Shown here piece by piece: positions 8,328 to 16,979 of a DNA stretch of 64,000 nt. The stretch comes from Myxococcus qinghaiensis (lineage in GTDB: Bacteria; Myxococcota; Myxococcia; Myxococcales; Myxococcaceae), in NCBI RefSeq assembly GCF_024198215.1, contig NZ_JAKCFA010000008.1, forward strand, positions 62,001 through 126,000, given 5' to 3'. The translations under genes were made by a program, and so were the position numbers. Each line of letters opens with the position of its first letter. Position 1 is the stretch's first letter. The notes below the pieces were generated by a model that was not told where the DNA came from, made no database searches, and worked only from the letters and a program-made list of their open reading frames with translations.

Positions 8328-11024
8328 ATGCCTTCCGCCCTGACCGCCTCCGAGATTCGAGAGGCGTTCCTCAAGTTCTTCGAGGAGCGTGGACACCGCC
8401 GCGTCCCCTCCTCCTCACTGGTGCCGGCGAACGACCCGACCCTGCTGTTCACCAACGCGGGCATGGTCCAGTTCAAGGATGTCTTCACCGGCCGCGAGCG
8501 GCGCGACTATCAGCGCGCCACCACGTCGCAGAAGTGCGTGCGCGCCGGTGGCAAGCACAACGACCTCGACAACGTGGGCTACACGGCCCGGCACCACACG
8601 TTCTTCGAGATGCTCGGCAACTTCTCCTTCGGCGACTACTTCAAGGCGGACGCGATTGCGTACGGCTGGGAGTTCGTGACGAAGACGCTCGGGCTCGACA
8701 AGGCGCGGCTGTCCATCACCGTGTTCAACGGCGAGGACGGCATCCCCTGGGACGAAGAAGCGTTCGAGCTGTGGGCGAAGCAGGGCGTGTCTCGCGACCG
8801 CATCTTCAAGCTCGGCAAGAAGGACAACTTCTGGTCCATGGGCGAGACGGGCCCGTGCGGTCCCTGCTCCGAAATCCACTACCACCAGGGTGACGACATC
8901 CCCTGTGTCGAAGAGGCGGCGGGCAAGAAGTGTCAGGGCGTCGCGTGCGACTGCGACCGGTGGCTCGAAATCTGGAACCTCGTGTTCATGCAGTTCGAGC
9001 GCAAGGAGAAGGACGCGCCGCTGATTCCGCTGCCCAAGCCGTCCATCGACACGGGCGCGGGCCTGGAGCGCATCGCCTCCGTCGTACAGGGCAAGCGCTC
9101 CAACTACGACACGGACCTGTTCCAGAACATCATCGCGAAGGTCGTCGAGGTCTCCGGCAAGCCGTACTCGCAGGAGACGGGCGCCTCCCACCGCGTCATC
9201 GCGGACCACGGCCGCGCGGCGGCGTTCCTCATCGCGGACGGCGTGCAGCCCTCCAACGAGGGCCGGGGCTACGTCCTGCGCCGCATCATGCGCCGCGCGA
9301 TTCGCCACGGCACGCTGCTGGGGCTGGACCAGCTCTTCTTCTTCAAGGTCGTCGACCGCGTCATCGAGGTGATGGGTGACGCGTACCCGGAGCTGCGCGA
9401 GAGCCGGCCCTTCCTGCTCAAGGTCTCCGAGCACGAGGAGGAGAGCTTCCGGCGCACGCTCAGCCGCGGCATGAAGATGATTGAGGAGAGCGTCGCCCGG
9501 ATGAAGAAGTCGGGCGAGACGCTGATGACGGGCGCGGACGTGTTCCTGCTCCACGGCACCTACGGCTTCCCCTGGGATTTGACGCAGATCATCCTGCGTG
9601 AGCACGGGCTGGACGCGGACATCCCCGGCTTCGAGGCGGAGCTGGTGAAGGAGGCCGAGCGCGGCAAGGGCGGCGAGCTCAACAAGGACAAGGCCGTCGG
9701 CGACGTCTACCTCAAGCTGGTGGAGAAGCTCGGGGCGACCGAGTTCCTTGGCTACGAGGGCGAGGGCCACGAGGGCGAGGGCAGCGTCCGCGCGATGATT
9801 CGCGACGGCGTGGAGGTCATCCAGGCGTCGCAGGGTGACAAGGTGGAGCTGGTGCTGGACCGGACGCCCTTCTACGGCGAGTCCGGCGGTCAGCTCGGCG
9901 ACAGCGGCAACATCATCGGCCACGGCGGCAAGGCGGTGGCGCAGGTGAAGGACGCGCAGCGTCCGGTGCCGGGCCTCATCGTCCACTCCGTGGAAGTCAC
10001 CGAGGGCACCTTCAAGGTCGGCGACATGGTGCAGACGGCGGTGGACGTGGAGCGCCGCAAGGCCATCCGCTCGAACCACTCTGCGACGCACCTGCTGCAC
10101 AAGGCGCTCAAGCTGGTGCTGGGCGAGCACGTGAAGCAGGCGGGCTCCGTCGTGGCGCCGGACTTCCTGCGCTTCGACTTCTCGCACTTCGGGCCCGTCA
10201 CCTCCGAGCAGGCGGAGAAGGTCGAGGACCTGGTCAACGGCTGGATTCGCGACAACGCCGCGGCCGAGACGCGCGTCATGGCGCTCGAGGACGCGAAGAA
10301 GTCCGGCGCGGTGGCCATGTTCGGCGAGAAGTACGGCGAGACGGTGCGCGTCGTCACCGTGCATCCGGAGTCCACCGAGCTGTGCGGCGGCACGCACGTG
10401 CGTCGCAGCGGCGACATCGGCCTGTTCAAGCTCTCCAGCGAGAGCGGCGTGGCGTCCGGCGTGCGCCGCATCATCGCGCTCACGGGCGTGGGCGCGCTCC
10501 AACACGTGCGCGAGCAGGAGCACGAACTGCGCAAGGCGGCTGAGCTCTTGAAGGCGTCTCCCAAGGACGTCGTCAAGCGCGTGGAGGCGGCGCAAAAGCG
10601 AGTGAAGGAGCTGGAGCGCAAGGTCGAGGAAGCGTCCGTGAAGGCGAACACGGCGGGCAGCAAGGACCTGCTGGAGCAGGCGCGCGACGTCAACGGCATG
10701 AAGGTGCTCGCCACGCGGGTGGACCCGGCGGACGACAAGGTGTTCCGCGGCATGGCGGACCAGCTTCGCGACCGCATGCGCTCCGGCGTCATCGCCATCG
10801 GCGGTGAGAAGGACGGCCGCGCCATCATCCTCGTCGCGTTGACGAAGGACGTGGTGGCCAAGGGCATCAGCGCGGGTGACCTGGTGCGCGAGATGGCCAA
10901 GGAAGTCGGCGGCAAGGGCGGCGGCAAGGCCGACATGGCGCAGGCCGGCGGTCCCGACGCGTCGAAGCTGCCCATCGCGCTGGAGAAGCTGTACGAGCTG
11001 GTGAAGGGAGCGGGCAACGCGTGA
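8328..11024 (+). CDS. alaS: Alanyl-tRNA synthetase
   Basis: 898 residues, full length for AlaRS. The class II catalytic core is at the N-terminus (LLFTNAGMVQFKDVFTG, TSQKCVRAGGKHNDLDNVG, FFEMLGNFSFGDYFK, GPCGPCSEIHYH). The editing domain carries the zinc site SNHSATHLLH (H584, H588) and CGGTH (C686, H690), so it should clear Ser/Gly-mischarged tRNA. The C-terminal coiled coil and the C-Ala domain rich in Gly (GGKGGGKADMAQAGG) are present. The ATG at 8328 begins at the conserved MPSALTASEIREAFLKFF N-terminus; about 168 bp of upstream leader has no recognised T-box. The last codons overlap the start of the next lipoprotein gene by 4 bp. Confidence 0.98.
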   Translation: MPSALTASEIREAFLKFFEERGHRRVPSSSLVPANDPTLLFTNAGMVQFKDVFTGRERRDYQRATTSQKCVRAGGKHNDLDNVGYTARHHTFFEMLGNFSFGDYFKADAIAYGWEFVTKTLGLDKARLSITVFNGEDGIPWDEEAFELWAKQGVSRDRIFKLGKKDNFWSMGETGPCGPCSEIHYHQGDDIPCVEEAAGKKCQGVACDCDRWLEIWNLVFMQFERKEKDAPLIPLPKPSIDTGAGLERIASVVQGKRSNYDTDLFQNIIAKVVEVSGKPYSQETGASHRVIADHGRAAAFLIADGVQPSNEGRGYVLRRIMRRAIRHGTLLGLDQLFFFKVVDRVIEVMGDAYPELRESRPFLLKVSEHEEESFRRTLSRGMKMIEESVARMKKSGETLMTGADVFLLHGTYGFPWDLTQIILREHGLDADIPGFEAELVKEAERGKGGELNKDKAVGDVYLKLVEKLGATEFLGYEGEGHEGEGSVRAMIRDGVEVIQASQGDKVELVLDRTPFYGESGGQLGDSGNIIGHGGKAVAQVKDAQRPVPGLIVHSVEVTEGTFKVGDMVQTAVDVERRKAIRSNHSATHLLHKALKLVLGEHVKQAGSVVAPDFLRFDFSHFGPVTSEQAEKVEDLVNGWIRDNAAAETRVMALEDAKKSGAVAMFGEKYGETVRVVTVHPESTELCGGTHVRRSGDIGLFKLSSESGVASGVRRIIALTGVGALQHVREQEHELRKAAELLKASPKDVVKRVEAAQKRVKELERKVEEASVKANTAGSKDLLEQARDVNGMKVLATRVDPADDKVFRGMADQLRDRMRSGVIAIGGEKDGRAIILVALTKDVVAKGISAGDLVREMAKEVGGKGGGKADMAQAGGPDASKLPIALEKLYELVKGAGNA

Positions 11025-11686
11025 GCGCTCGCTCTCCCCTCGCCCTCGCGCCGGTGGCGTGCCTCCTGGCTGCGGCCCTCTTCATCGGGGGCTGCACGAA
11101 GGATGAGCCCTCGTCCGAGTCCCTGGGTACGGCGGATGAGCGCACGCTCCAGAAGCTGCGGCAGGAAGTGGACCGGGTGAACCAGGGTGGCCGTCCGGCC
11201 CAGGGACCCGAGGCCACCCGGGGTGCGCCAAACTCGCAGCTCGCGGGACTCGCCGCGGGACTGGAAGAGGCGGCGCCCCGGCAGTTGGGCGTGCCCGAAG
11301 GCAACAACACGGTGCACGTGGACACGGTGGCGGTGAAGCTGACCGGGCTGGAGTCCTCCCACTCCGCGAAGGGCTCCGGGAAGATGAGCGTGACGACGGA
11401 GGAGCTGTTCCTCCGGGTGCAGCTCGTCACGCAGAATGTGGGTCCGAAGCCCGTGACGCTGGACCTGGAGTCGGCCACGGTGGTGGACGCGAAGGGCGCG
11501 TCGTTCGTGCTGGCGAGGGACGCTCAGGTGCTCGCGGGCACGCGTCCCTTGCGGCGGACGTGGGCCCCTGAAGAGCGCGCCGACGTCGTCCTCCTGTTCG
11601 AGCTCCCCCCGCCGGCCCTGCGGGAAGGTGCCCTGCACCTGGTCATGCAAGGGACGGGGGGAGAGGTGCGGATCCCCCTGCGATGA
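11021..11686 (+). CDS. Lipoprotein of unknown function downstream of alaS
   Basis: 221 residues. A lipoprotein signal peptide with lipobox FIGGC places the acylated Cys at residue 25. Residues 40-60 are helical (TLQKLRQEVDRVNQ), then a Gly/Ala/Pro linker, and residues 95-220 are beta-rich (ELFLRVQLVTQNVGPKPVTL, then ADVVLLFELPPPALREGALH), resembling DUF4352-type immunoglobulin-like periplasmic domains. The GTG start at 11021 overlaps the alaS stop (GTGA), and its own stop overlaps the next ATG, so translation of the three genes is coupled. Function unknown. Confidence 0.85.
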   Translation: MSARSPLALAPVACLLAAALFIGGCTKDEPSSESLGTADERTLQKLRQEVDRVNQGGRPAQGPEATRGAPNSQLAGLAAGLEEAAPRQLGVPEGNNTVHVDTVAVKLTGLESSHSAKGSGKMSVTTEELFLRVQLVTQNVGPKPVTLDLESATVVDAKGASFVLARDAQVLAGTRPLRRTWAPEERADVVLLFELPPPALREGALHLVMQGTGGEVRIPLR

Positions 11687-14600
11687 GCGGGCTTGTGTCC
11701 AAGCTGCTTCCGCTGCGCATCCGCCTCCCGTACAGCACGGAGGAGGAGTTCGTCGACAAGTACGGCTCGAACGTGGCGCGCGGAGGTGTGTTCGTCGCCA
11801 CGCGTGCGCTGAAGCCCGAGGGTACCGGGCTGGCGTTCGAGTTCGTCCTCGCGGATGGCAGTCGGTTGCTGCGCGGCGAGGGCGTGGTGGTGAAGGCACA
11901 GGTGGAGTCTGGCGCCGGTCGCTCCGGGATGACGGTGCGCTTCGTGAAGCTGGACGCCGCGAGCAAGGCGCTCGTCGACCGCGTCGTCGCACGTCGCGCC
12001 TCGCCCGAGCCGCAGCAGACCGTCCCGGGGCTGGTTCGCAAGACGCAGGCTCCCAGGGCCGTTGCGCCCGAGCCGCCCCCGCCCGTGCAGGTGCCGGCGG
12101 TTTCCCAGGACGTTCCCTTCGCGGCCAGGAGCGCACCGGAGGCACAGCCCCTCGCTCCCGAGAGCGACGACCTGGCTCAAGGTGGACTCTTTCCACCTGA
12201 TTCCGACGACACCACGGAGCCACCGCGAGGCGACCACTTCGCTCCCGCGAGCGATGAAGGTGAGACGCCCAGCACTGCACTGAGCCAGCACGGTGCCCCC
12301 AGTGAGCAGCACGTCGAGGACACCGGCCCTGGTCTGTCGGGCGAAGTGGAATCGGCGGCGCCACCGCAAGGCGCGGGTGAACTGTCAGATGCGGCGGCGC
12401 TCGACGCGAGCACGACGGTCGCTGATGAGGCTTCGGGCTTCGGGAACACGCCTGAGTCGACGTCGCCCGCGTGGACGGAGAGTGCCGCATCCACTGAGGG
12501 CAGCGCGCCTGTCGCCACCGAGGAGCGCGAACTCGACTTCGACATCACCGCGAGCTTGTTCGATGCCGATGAGGAGTCACCAGCGAGCGCGGTGAGTGCA
12601 CCGGTGTCTGGCGCGGACACGGCGTCCAACGCTTTCGCCCAGGAGCACGACACAGCCACGGAGAACGCGGCCTCGACCTTCGAGTCCTCGTCGATTGACG
12701 GGAGCGAAGCGGTCTCGAACTTCGAAGCGGAGGCCTCCAGGAGTGTCTCCGCCCAAGCTCCTTCGGACTTCTCCGGCGCGGAGACTTCGGACCCTGTCGA
12801 GGACACGTCCTCCGAAGTGCCCTGGTTCGGGACACCGGAGGTCCCAGCGTGGGAGGCCAGTCCCACCGAGGTGGCCGCCGCGACTGTTCACGCCACCTCC
12901 ACCGAGCAGGCGTCAGTTCCCGAGGATGAGGGTTCGCCGTTCAGCCCACGGGACATCGTTGACGAACACTCAGAGACGGAGGGCATCTCGGCGGCACCGG
13001 TTCGCTCGGATGCACCATCGTCTCGCGTCGAGTCGACTCCCACGACGGGTGCGCAGTCGGACGTGTCTTACATCGAGGCCACGAGCGACTCAGACCCGTG
13101 GGGCATTGCGAGCAGTTCCAGCGGCACCGAAGCAAGCACCACGAAAGAGACCTCGACCTGGTCACTCGCTGAGCGTGACGAGTCCAACTTCGCCACCGAT
13201 GCGGACTCGTCCACGGACCCGCTGGCTCGTATCGAGTCGACGACCGTCACCGCCTCCCCGGTCGACACGGGCCACATCGCGGCCAACGCCGATACCGATG
13301 TGGAGTCCATGGCAGCGGCGCTGTCTCGCATCGAGGACGAGGCCTTCGCGACAGCACGCACCGAGCCACTCGCCAACACCGAGGCCCGTCCATCCACGGA
13401 AGCCCCAGCTCACGCCGAGCCATCCGTCACCACACAGTCCACCACGGTGACAGCCGCGCAGGAGGCGTCCGGGGCGCTCGCCGACACGGGGGCAGCAGCG
13501 AGAGGAACAGCTACGGCACCCCTGGGGCCGACAACCGCACAGGGCTCCACCGAGCACCCCTCGACCGAGGTACGCACCGACGACAGCGAGCGCGCGTCCG
13601 CGGCGACCACGGCCTCGCCAACGGCATCCTCCGTTGAGTCCTTCGGGCCCGGCTCGACCGAGACGCGAAACGACTCCGGAGCATCCACCTCCGCAAGGGC
13701 ATCAGGTGCACCGGCGACGGCTGCCGCGCCCGGAGCACCCCAGGCACATGCCAACGCGGGAGAGCCCTCCTCCGCACCGGCGACAGGTGTACCGACGACG
13801 TCCGTCGCGCCCGGAGCACCCCAGGCACATGCCAACGAGGGAGAGCACTTCTCCGCACCGGCGACAGGTGTACCGACGACGTCCGCCGCTCCCGGATTGA
13901 CCGAGACACGTGCCGACTCGGGAGAGCCCTCCTCCGCACCGGCGACAGGTGTACCGACAACGTCCGCCGCTCCCGAATCGACCGCGACGCGTACCGACGC
14001 CAGCGCGTCCACCTCTGCATTGGCGACAGGTGTACCGACAACGTCCGCCACGCCTGGCTCGGCCGAGTCGAATACCGACACGCGAGCGTCCGCCTCCGCA
14101 CCGGCGACAGGTGTGCCGACGACGTTCGCCACGCCTGGCTCGGCCGGAAGGCATACCGACGCGCAAGAGTCCACCCCCACAACGGCGACGGGTGCACCGG
14201 CGACGTCCTCCGTGCCCGACTCAGCCGAGACGCGCACCGACGCGCGAGAGTCCACCTCCGCAACGGCGACGGGTGCACCGACGACGTCCGTCGCGCTGGG
14301 CACCACGGAGCGCGCTGCACTCAGCTCGATAGAAGCTCGGGCCAACTCCAGCGAGTCCACTTCCTCGACGGTAGCGGCATCACCCTCCACCACGGACGAG
14401 CCCTCACACAGGACGCTGGCCTTTCAAGCCGGTAACACGGGTCCCGTCGGCTCCATCCCCCAAGCACCAGGGACCACCACACCCTCCCCTGCGCCCACGG
14501 AGCCGACCTCCCCCGCTCCGCGCCCCATCACCGAGGCGCGCACCGAGCCCACTGAGCCACCCGCCCTCCAGGACGCCGACACCGCGCGCAACCGCCGCCG

Positions 14601-16221
14601 TGCGCTCCTCGAAGTCCCCGTCTCCGCGCCCTCCACCTCTCCTTCCGTTCCGGAGGTAGTGCTCGGCATCGACCTGGGCACCTCGCACGCACGGGTCGCC
14701 GTCTTCCACGAAGGCGTCGCTCGGCTCGTTCCACTCCCGGGCACGGACGGCAACGAACTGCCCGCGCTCGTCGCGGTGGACGGCAATGACGAGCTGCTCG
14801 TCGGCCCCTCCGCTCAAGTCGAGGCCATGCGTGCCCCCCGCCGTGCCGCACACGGCCTCATGCGCCTGCTCGGCCTGCGCGCTCGCTCACCCCGACTCCG
14901 TGCCCTGGCCCCGCAGCTCCCCTTCCCCGTGGCCGCCGACCCGAGCGGTGATGCCTGCGTGGAACTGGGTGGACGACTCGTCGCCCCTACCCTCTTCACC
15001 GCCCTGCTCCTGCGCGAGCTGAAGCACGCCGCCACGACCTTCGTCGGCCGCAAGGCCACCCGCGCCGTCATCTGCGCCCCCACTCACTTCACGGACCGCC
15101 AGCGCGCGGCCCTCCGTGACGCGGCCACCCTCGCGGGGCTCGACGCCCAACGCATCCTCACCGCTCCGGCCGCGGCGGCCCTGGCCCACGGCCACGGACG
15201 CGGGCTGGCTCGCAAGCGCGTGCTCGTCGTGGACCTCGGCGGCGGCGGGCTCGGAGTGTGCGTGGTGCAAGTCACGGGCGATGACCTGGAGGTCATCACC
15301 ACCGGCGGCGACCCCATGGTGGGCGGCCTCGACTTCGACTCCCGCATCGCGGAAGCACTCGCCAGCGACCTCGCCGCGCAGGGCATCCCCCGCCCCGAGC
15401 ACCTGCTCGACTGGGGCCACCTGCGCACCGCCGCGGAGACCGCCAAGGTCGCCCTCTCCGAGCGCGAGCAGGTGGAGGTGCCGCTGTCCTCGGGCACCGT
15501 GCCTCCGCTCACCCGCGAGCGCATGGAAGCCCTCACCGCGGACCTCGCCCAGCGCGTCACCTCCGTCGTGCGCGAGGTGCTCGACTCCAACGCCCTCTCA
15601 CCCCAGGGCCTCGACGCCGTGCTGCTCGTGGGCGGTCAGGGACGCACGCCCCTGGTCCGCCGCCGGCTCGAGGAGAGCCTCGGCGTGCCCGTGCGCGACG
15701 ACGTCGACGCGCGAGGCGCCGTGGCCCTGGGTGCCGCGCTGCTCGGCCACGGCATCCTCCTGGCCGAAGGCGGCAAGCCCGCCGCTTCCGTCTCCGAAGT
15801 CCTCTCCGCCCCCATCGGCGTCGCCGAGCGAGGCGGCACCCTGCGCCGGGTGCTCGAGCGCACGACACGGCTGCCCGCTGGCAAGACGCTTGTCATCCCC
15901 GTCGCGCCCGGCCCCCTGGAGCTCGCCCTCTTCCAGGGCGCCTCGCCACTCGCCGCGGAGAACGAGTACCTGGGCCGGCTCTCGCTCAACGTGGAGCGCG
16001 CGGGCGAGGTGGAGCTGCACTTCGCGCTCACCGCTGACGCCGCACTCTCGCTGGAAGCCACGCTGCCCGGAGTCCGTCGCCAGCCCGTCTCCCTCTCCCT
16101 CGAGGACCTGGACGACGCGGCACGCGAGGCGCTCGTTGCCCGCTCGCCGCTGATTGGCGAGCCCGAGGCGCGTCCTGGTGGACTGCTGTCGGGCTTGAAG
16201 AAGCTCTTCGGTCGCCGCTGA
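11683..16221 (+). CDS. Giant PilZ / low-complexity / Hsp70-like protein
   Basis: 1512 residues in three parts. Residues 1-105 are a PilZ-type domain of the myxobacterial TIGR02266 kind (LPYSTEEEFVDKYGSNVARGG, then GMTVRFVKLD). Residues about 110-980 are Ser/Thr/Ala/Pro/Glu-rich low complexity, including eight 27-residue repeats. Residues 990-1512 are a DnaK-like ATPase with phosphate-1 GIDLGTSHARVAVF (D997) and phosphate-2 VDLGGGGLGV (D1184). Hsp70 normally has DLGGGTFD, so the Thr and the second Asp are missing. A short beta substrate-binding remnant follows; the alpha lid is absent. ATGA overlap with the lipoprotein gene. Role inferred only as c-di-GMP-linked or scaffold chaperone-like; ATPase activity is doubtful. 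Confidence 0.88.
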   Translation: MSGLVSKLLPLRIRLPYSTEEEFVDKYGSNVARGGVFVATRALKPEGTGLAFEFVLADGSRLLRGEGVVVKAQVESGAGRSGMTVRFVKLDAASKALVDRVVARRASPEPQQTVPGLVRKTQAPRAVAPEPPPPVQVPAVSQDVPFAARSAPEAQPLAPESDDLAQGGLFPPDSDDTTEPPRGDHFAPASDEGETPSTALSQHGAPSEQHVEDTGPGLSGEVESAAPPQGAGELSDAAALDASTTVADEASGFGNTPESTSPAWTESAASTEGSAPVATEERELDFDITASLFDADEESPASAVSAPVSGADTASNAFAQEHDTATENAASTFESSSIDGSEAVSNFEAEASRSVSAQAPSDFSGAETSDPVEDTSSEVPWFGTPEVPAWEASPTEVAAATVHATSTEQASVPEDEGSPFSPRDIVDEHSETEGISAAPVRSDAPSSRVESTPTTGAQSDVSYIEATSDSDPWGIASSSSGTEASTTKETSTWSLAERDESNFATDADSSTDPLARIESTTVTASPVDTGHIAANADTDVESMAAALSRIEDEAFATARTEPLANTEARPSTEAPAHAEPSVTTQSTTVTAAQEASGALADTGAAARGTATAPLGPTTAQGSTEHPSTEVRTDDSERASAATTASPTASSVESFGPGSTETRNDSGASTSARASGAPATAAAPGAPQAHANAGEPSSAPATGVPTTSVAPGAPQAHANEGEHFSAPATGVPTTSAAPGLTETRADSGEPSSAPATGVPTTSAAPESTATRTDASASTSALATGVPTTSATPGSAESNTDTRASASAPATGVPTTFATPGSAGRHTDAQESTPTTATGAPATSSVPDSAETRTDARESTSATATGAPTTSVALGTTERAALSSIEARANSSESTSSTVAASPSTTDEPSHRTLAFQAGNTGPVGSIPQAPGTTTPSPAPTEPTSPAPRPITEARTEPTEPPALQDADTARNRRRALLEVPVSAPSTSPSVPEVVLGIDLGTSHARVAVFHEGVARLVPLPGTDGNELPALVAVDGNDELLVGPSAQVEAMRAPRRAAHGLMRLLGLRARSPRLRALAPQLPFPVAADPSGDACVELGGRLVAPTLFTALLLRELKHAATTFVGRKATRAVICAPTHFTDRQRAALRDAATLAGLDAQRILTAPAAAALAHGHGRGLARKRVLVVDLGGGGLGVCVVQVTGDDLEVITTGGDPMVGGLDFDSRIAEALASDLAAQGIPRPEHLLDWGHLRTAAETAKVALSEREQVEVPLSSGTVPPLTRERMEALTADLAQRVTSVVREVLDSNALSPQGLDAVLLVGGQGRTPLVRRRLEESLGVPVRDDVDARGAVALGAALLGHGILLAEGGKPAASVSEVLSAPIGVAERGGTLRRVLERTTRLPAGKTLVIPVAPGPLELALFQGASPLAAENEYLGRLSLNVERAGEVELHFALTADAALSLEATLPGVRRQPVSLSLEDLDDAAREALVARSPLIGEPEARPGGLLSGLKKLFGRR
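13672..14319 (+). repeat. Eight in-frame 81-bp tandem repeats in the Hsp70-like gene
   Basis: The motif gcgacaggtgyaccgacgac or close variants starts at 13699, 13780, 13861, 13942, 14023, 14104, 14185 and 14266, always exactly 81 bp apart. Each unit encodes 27 residues built around SAPATGVPTTSAAPG. No indels occur, so the reading frame is preserved. The outer limits are approximate because the edge units are diverged. Confidence 0.88.
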
Positions 16222-16255
16222 GCGCCTCTCCGTCAGGCCCCTCGCGGACCTTTCG

Positions 16256-16277
16256 GACCACCGCCCCTCCAGTGGTC
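16256..16277 (+). terminator. Hairpin after the Hsp70-like gene
   Basis: Stem GACCAC/GTGGTC (16256-16261 with 16272-16277), a 10-nt loop, followed by the pyrimidine run tctctctg. It lies 34 bp after the stop codon. Confidence 0.5.
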
Positions 16278-16342
16278 TCTCTCTGTAACCGACTCAACGG
16301 ATGCCCAGCTTTGCGCTGACCCGGACTTCGAGGAGGTATGCG

Positions 16343-16969
16343 ATGCGTCGATGGATGGTGGGAGGTGTTGCCGTGGTGGCCTTTGCACTGGCGACTCCAG
16401 CCGTGGCCGCCGTGGGAGCGCAGAACGTCGCCCGGAAGCTGGGCGTCCGGCAGGAGCCGGAGGTCGGCCTGGACGTGCGACTGGGCCTGGGCAGCTTCAC
16501 GGGCGACTTGGGCGAAGACGTGGGCGTGGGAGCAACGTTCGGCATCAACGCCGACGCCCAGGCGTGGAAGTACGTGGGGCTGGAGGTCGGCTACGAGCTG
16601 CAGCGCCTTCCCATCGATTCACGTCGAATCGACGATGAAGACGCGGGCCTGTGGCGCAACAACTTCGGCATCCTCGCCAAGGCGGGGCCGCTCATCGACC
16701 AGAAGTGGCGGCCCTTCGTCGGCGCGGGCTTCGGCCTGAGCTACCTGGACCCCTCCGACGGCGCGGACGACGTCTACCAGAACGACTGGATGACGGAGAT
16801 TCCGCTCGCCGCCGGCGTGGACTACCGCTTTGGCAACGTCCTCTTCGCGGGGGCCCGCGCCACCTATCGCCTGCTGGGCGGCGAGGACGTCGTCGACCGC
16901 CCAGGCACCAACAGCGCGGCGAAGGGCAGCCTCTTCAACGCGAACCTCACGCTGGGCGGCCGCTTCTAG
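16343..16969 (+). CDS. Small outer-membrane beta-barrel protein
   Basis: 208 residues. The ATG at 16343 is preceded by AGGAGG at 16331-16336 (6-nt spacing), which decides the start over an in-frame ATG at 16301. Residues 1-23 are a Sec signal peptide (WMVGGVAVVAFALATPAVAA). The mature part has alternating amphipathic strands with Gly turns (VGLDVRLGLGSFTG, VGLEVGYELQ, FVGAGFGLSYLD, FAGARATYRLLGG) and ends in an aromatic, GGRF, typical of BamA-recognised barrels. Size fits an eight-strand OmpA/OmpX-like barrel. Ligand or role is unknown. Converges on gshA with 10 bp between stop codons. Confidence 0.8.
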   Translation: MRRWMVGGVAVVAFALATPAVAAVGAQNVARKLGVRQEPEVGLDVRLGLGSFTGDLGEDVGVGATFGINADAQAWKYVGLEVGYELQRLPIDSRRIDDEDAGLWRNNFGILAKAGPLIDQKWRPFVGAGFGLSYLDPSDGADDVYQNDWMTEIPLAAGVDYRFGNVLFAGARATYRLLGGEDVVDRPGTNSAAKGSLFNANLTLGGRF

Positions 16970-16975
16970 CCGCCC
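16954..16975. terminator. Bidirectional hairpin over the stop codon
   Basis: A perfect 7-bp stem GGGCGGC/GCCGCCC (16954-16960 with 16969-16975) whose 8-nt loop runs into the TAG of the barrel gene (16967-16969). Sits between convergent genes; no T tract. Confidence 0.5.
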
Positions 16976-16979
16976 CGCT

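Noticed and set aside
8415..10595. Long minus-strand frame opposite alaS
   Set aside because: alaS is certain from motifs; the antisense product has no recognisable domain.
13672..14319. CRISPR-like array
   Set aside because: Units are contiguous coding repeats without unique spacers and no cas genes are nearby.
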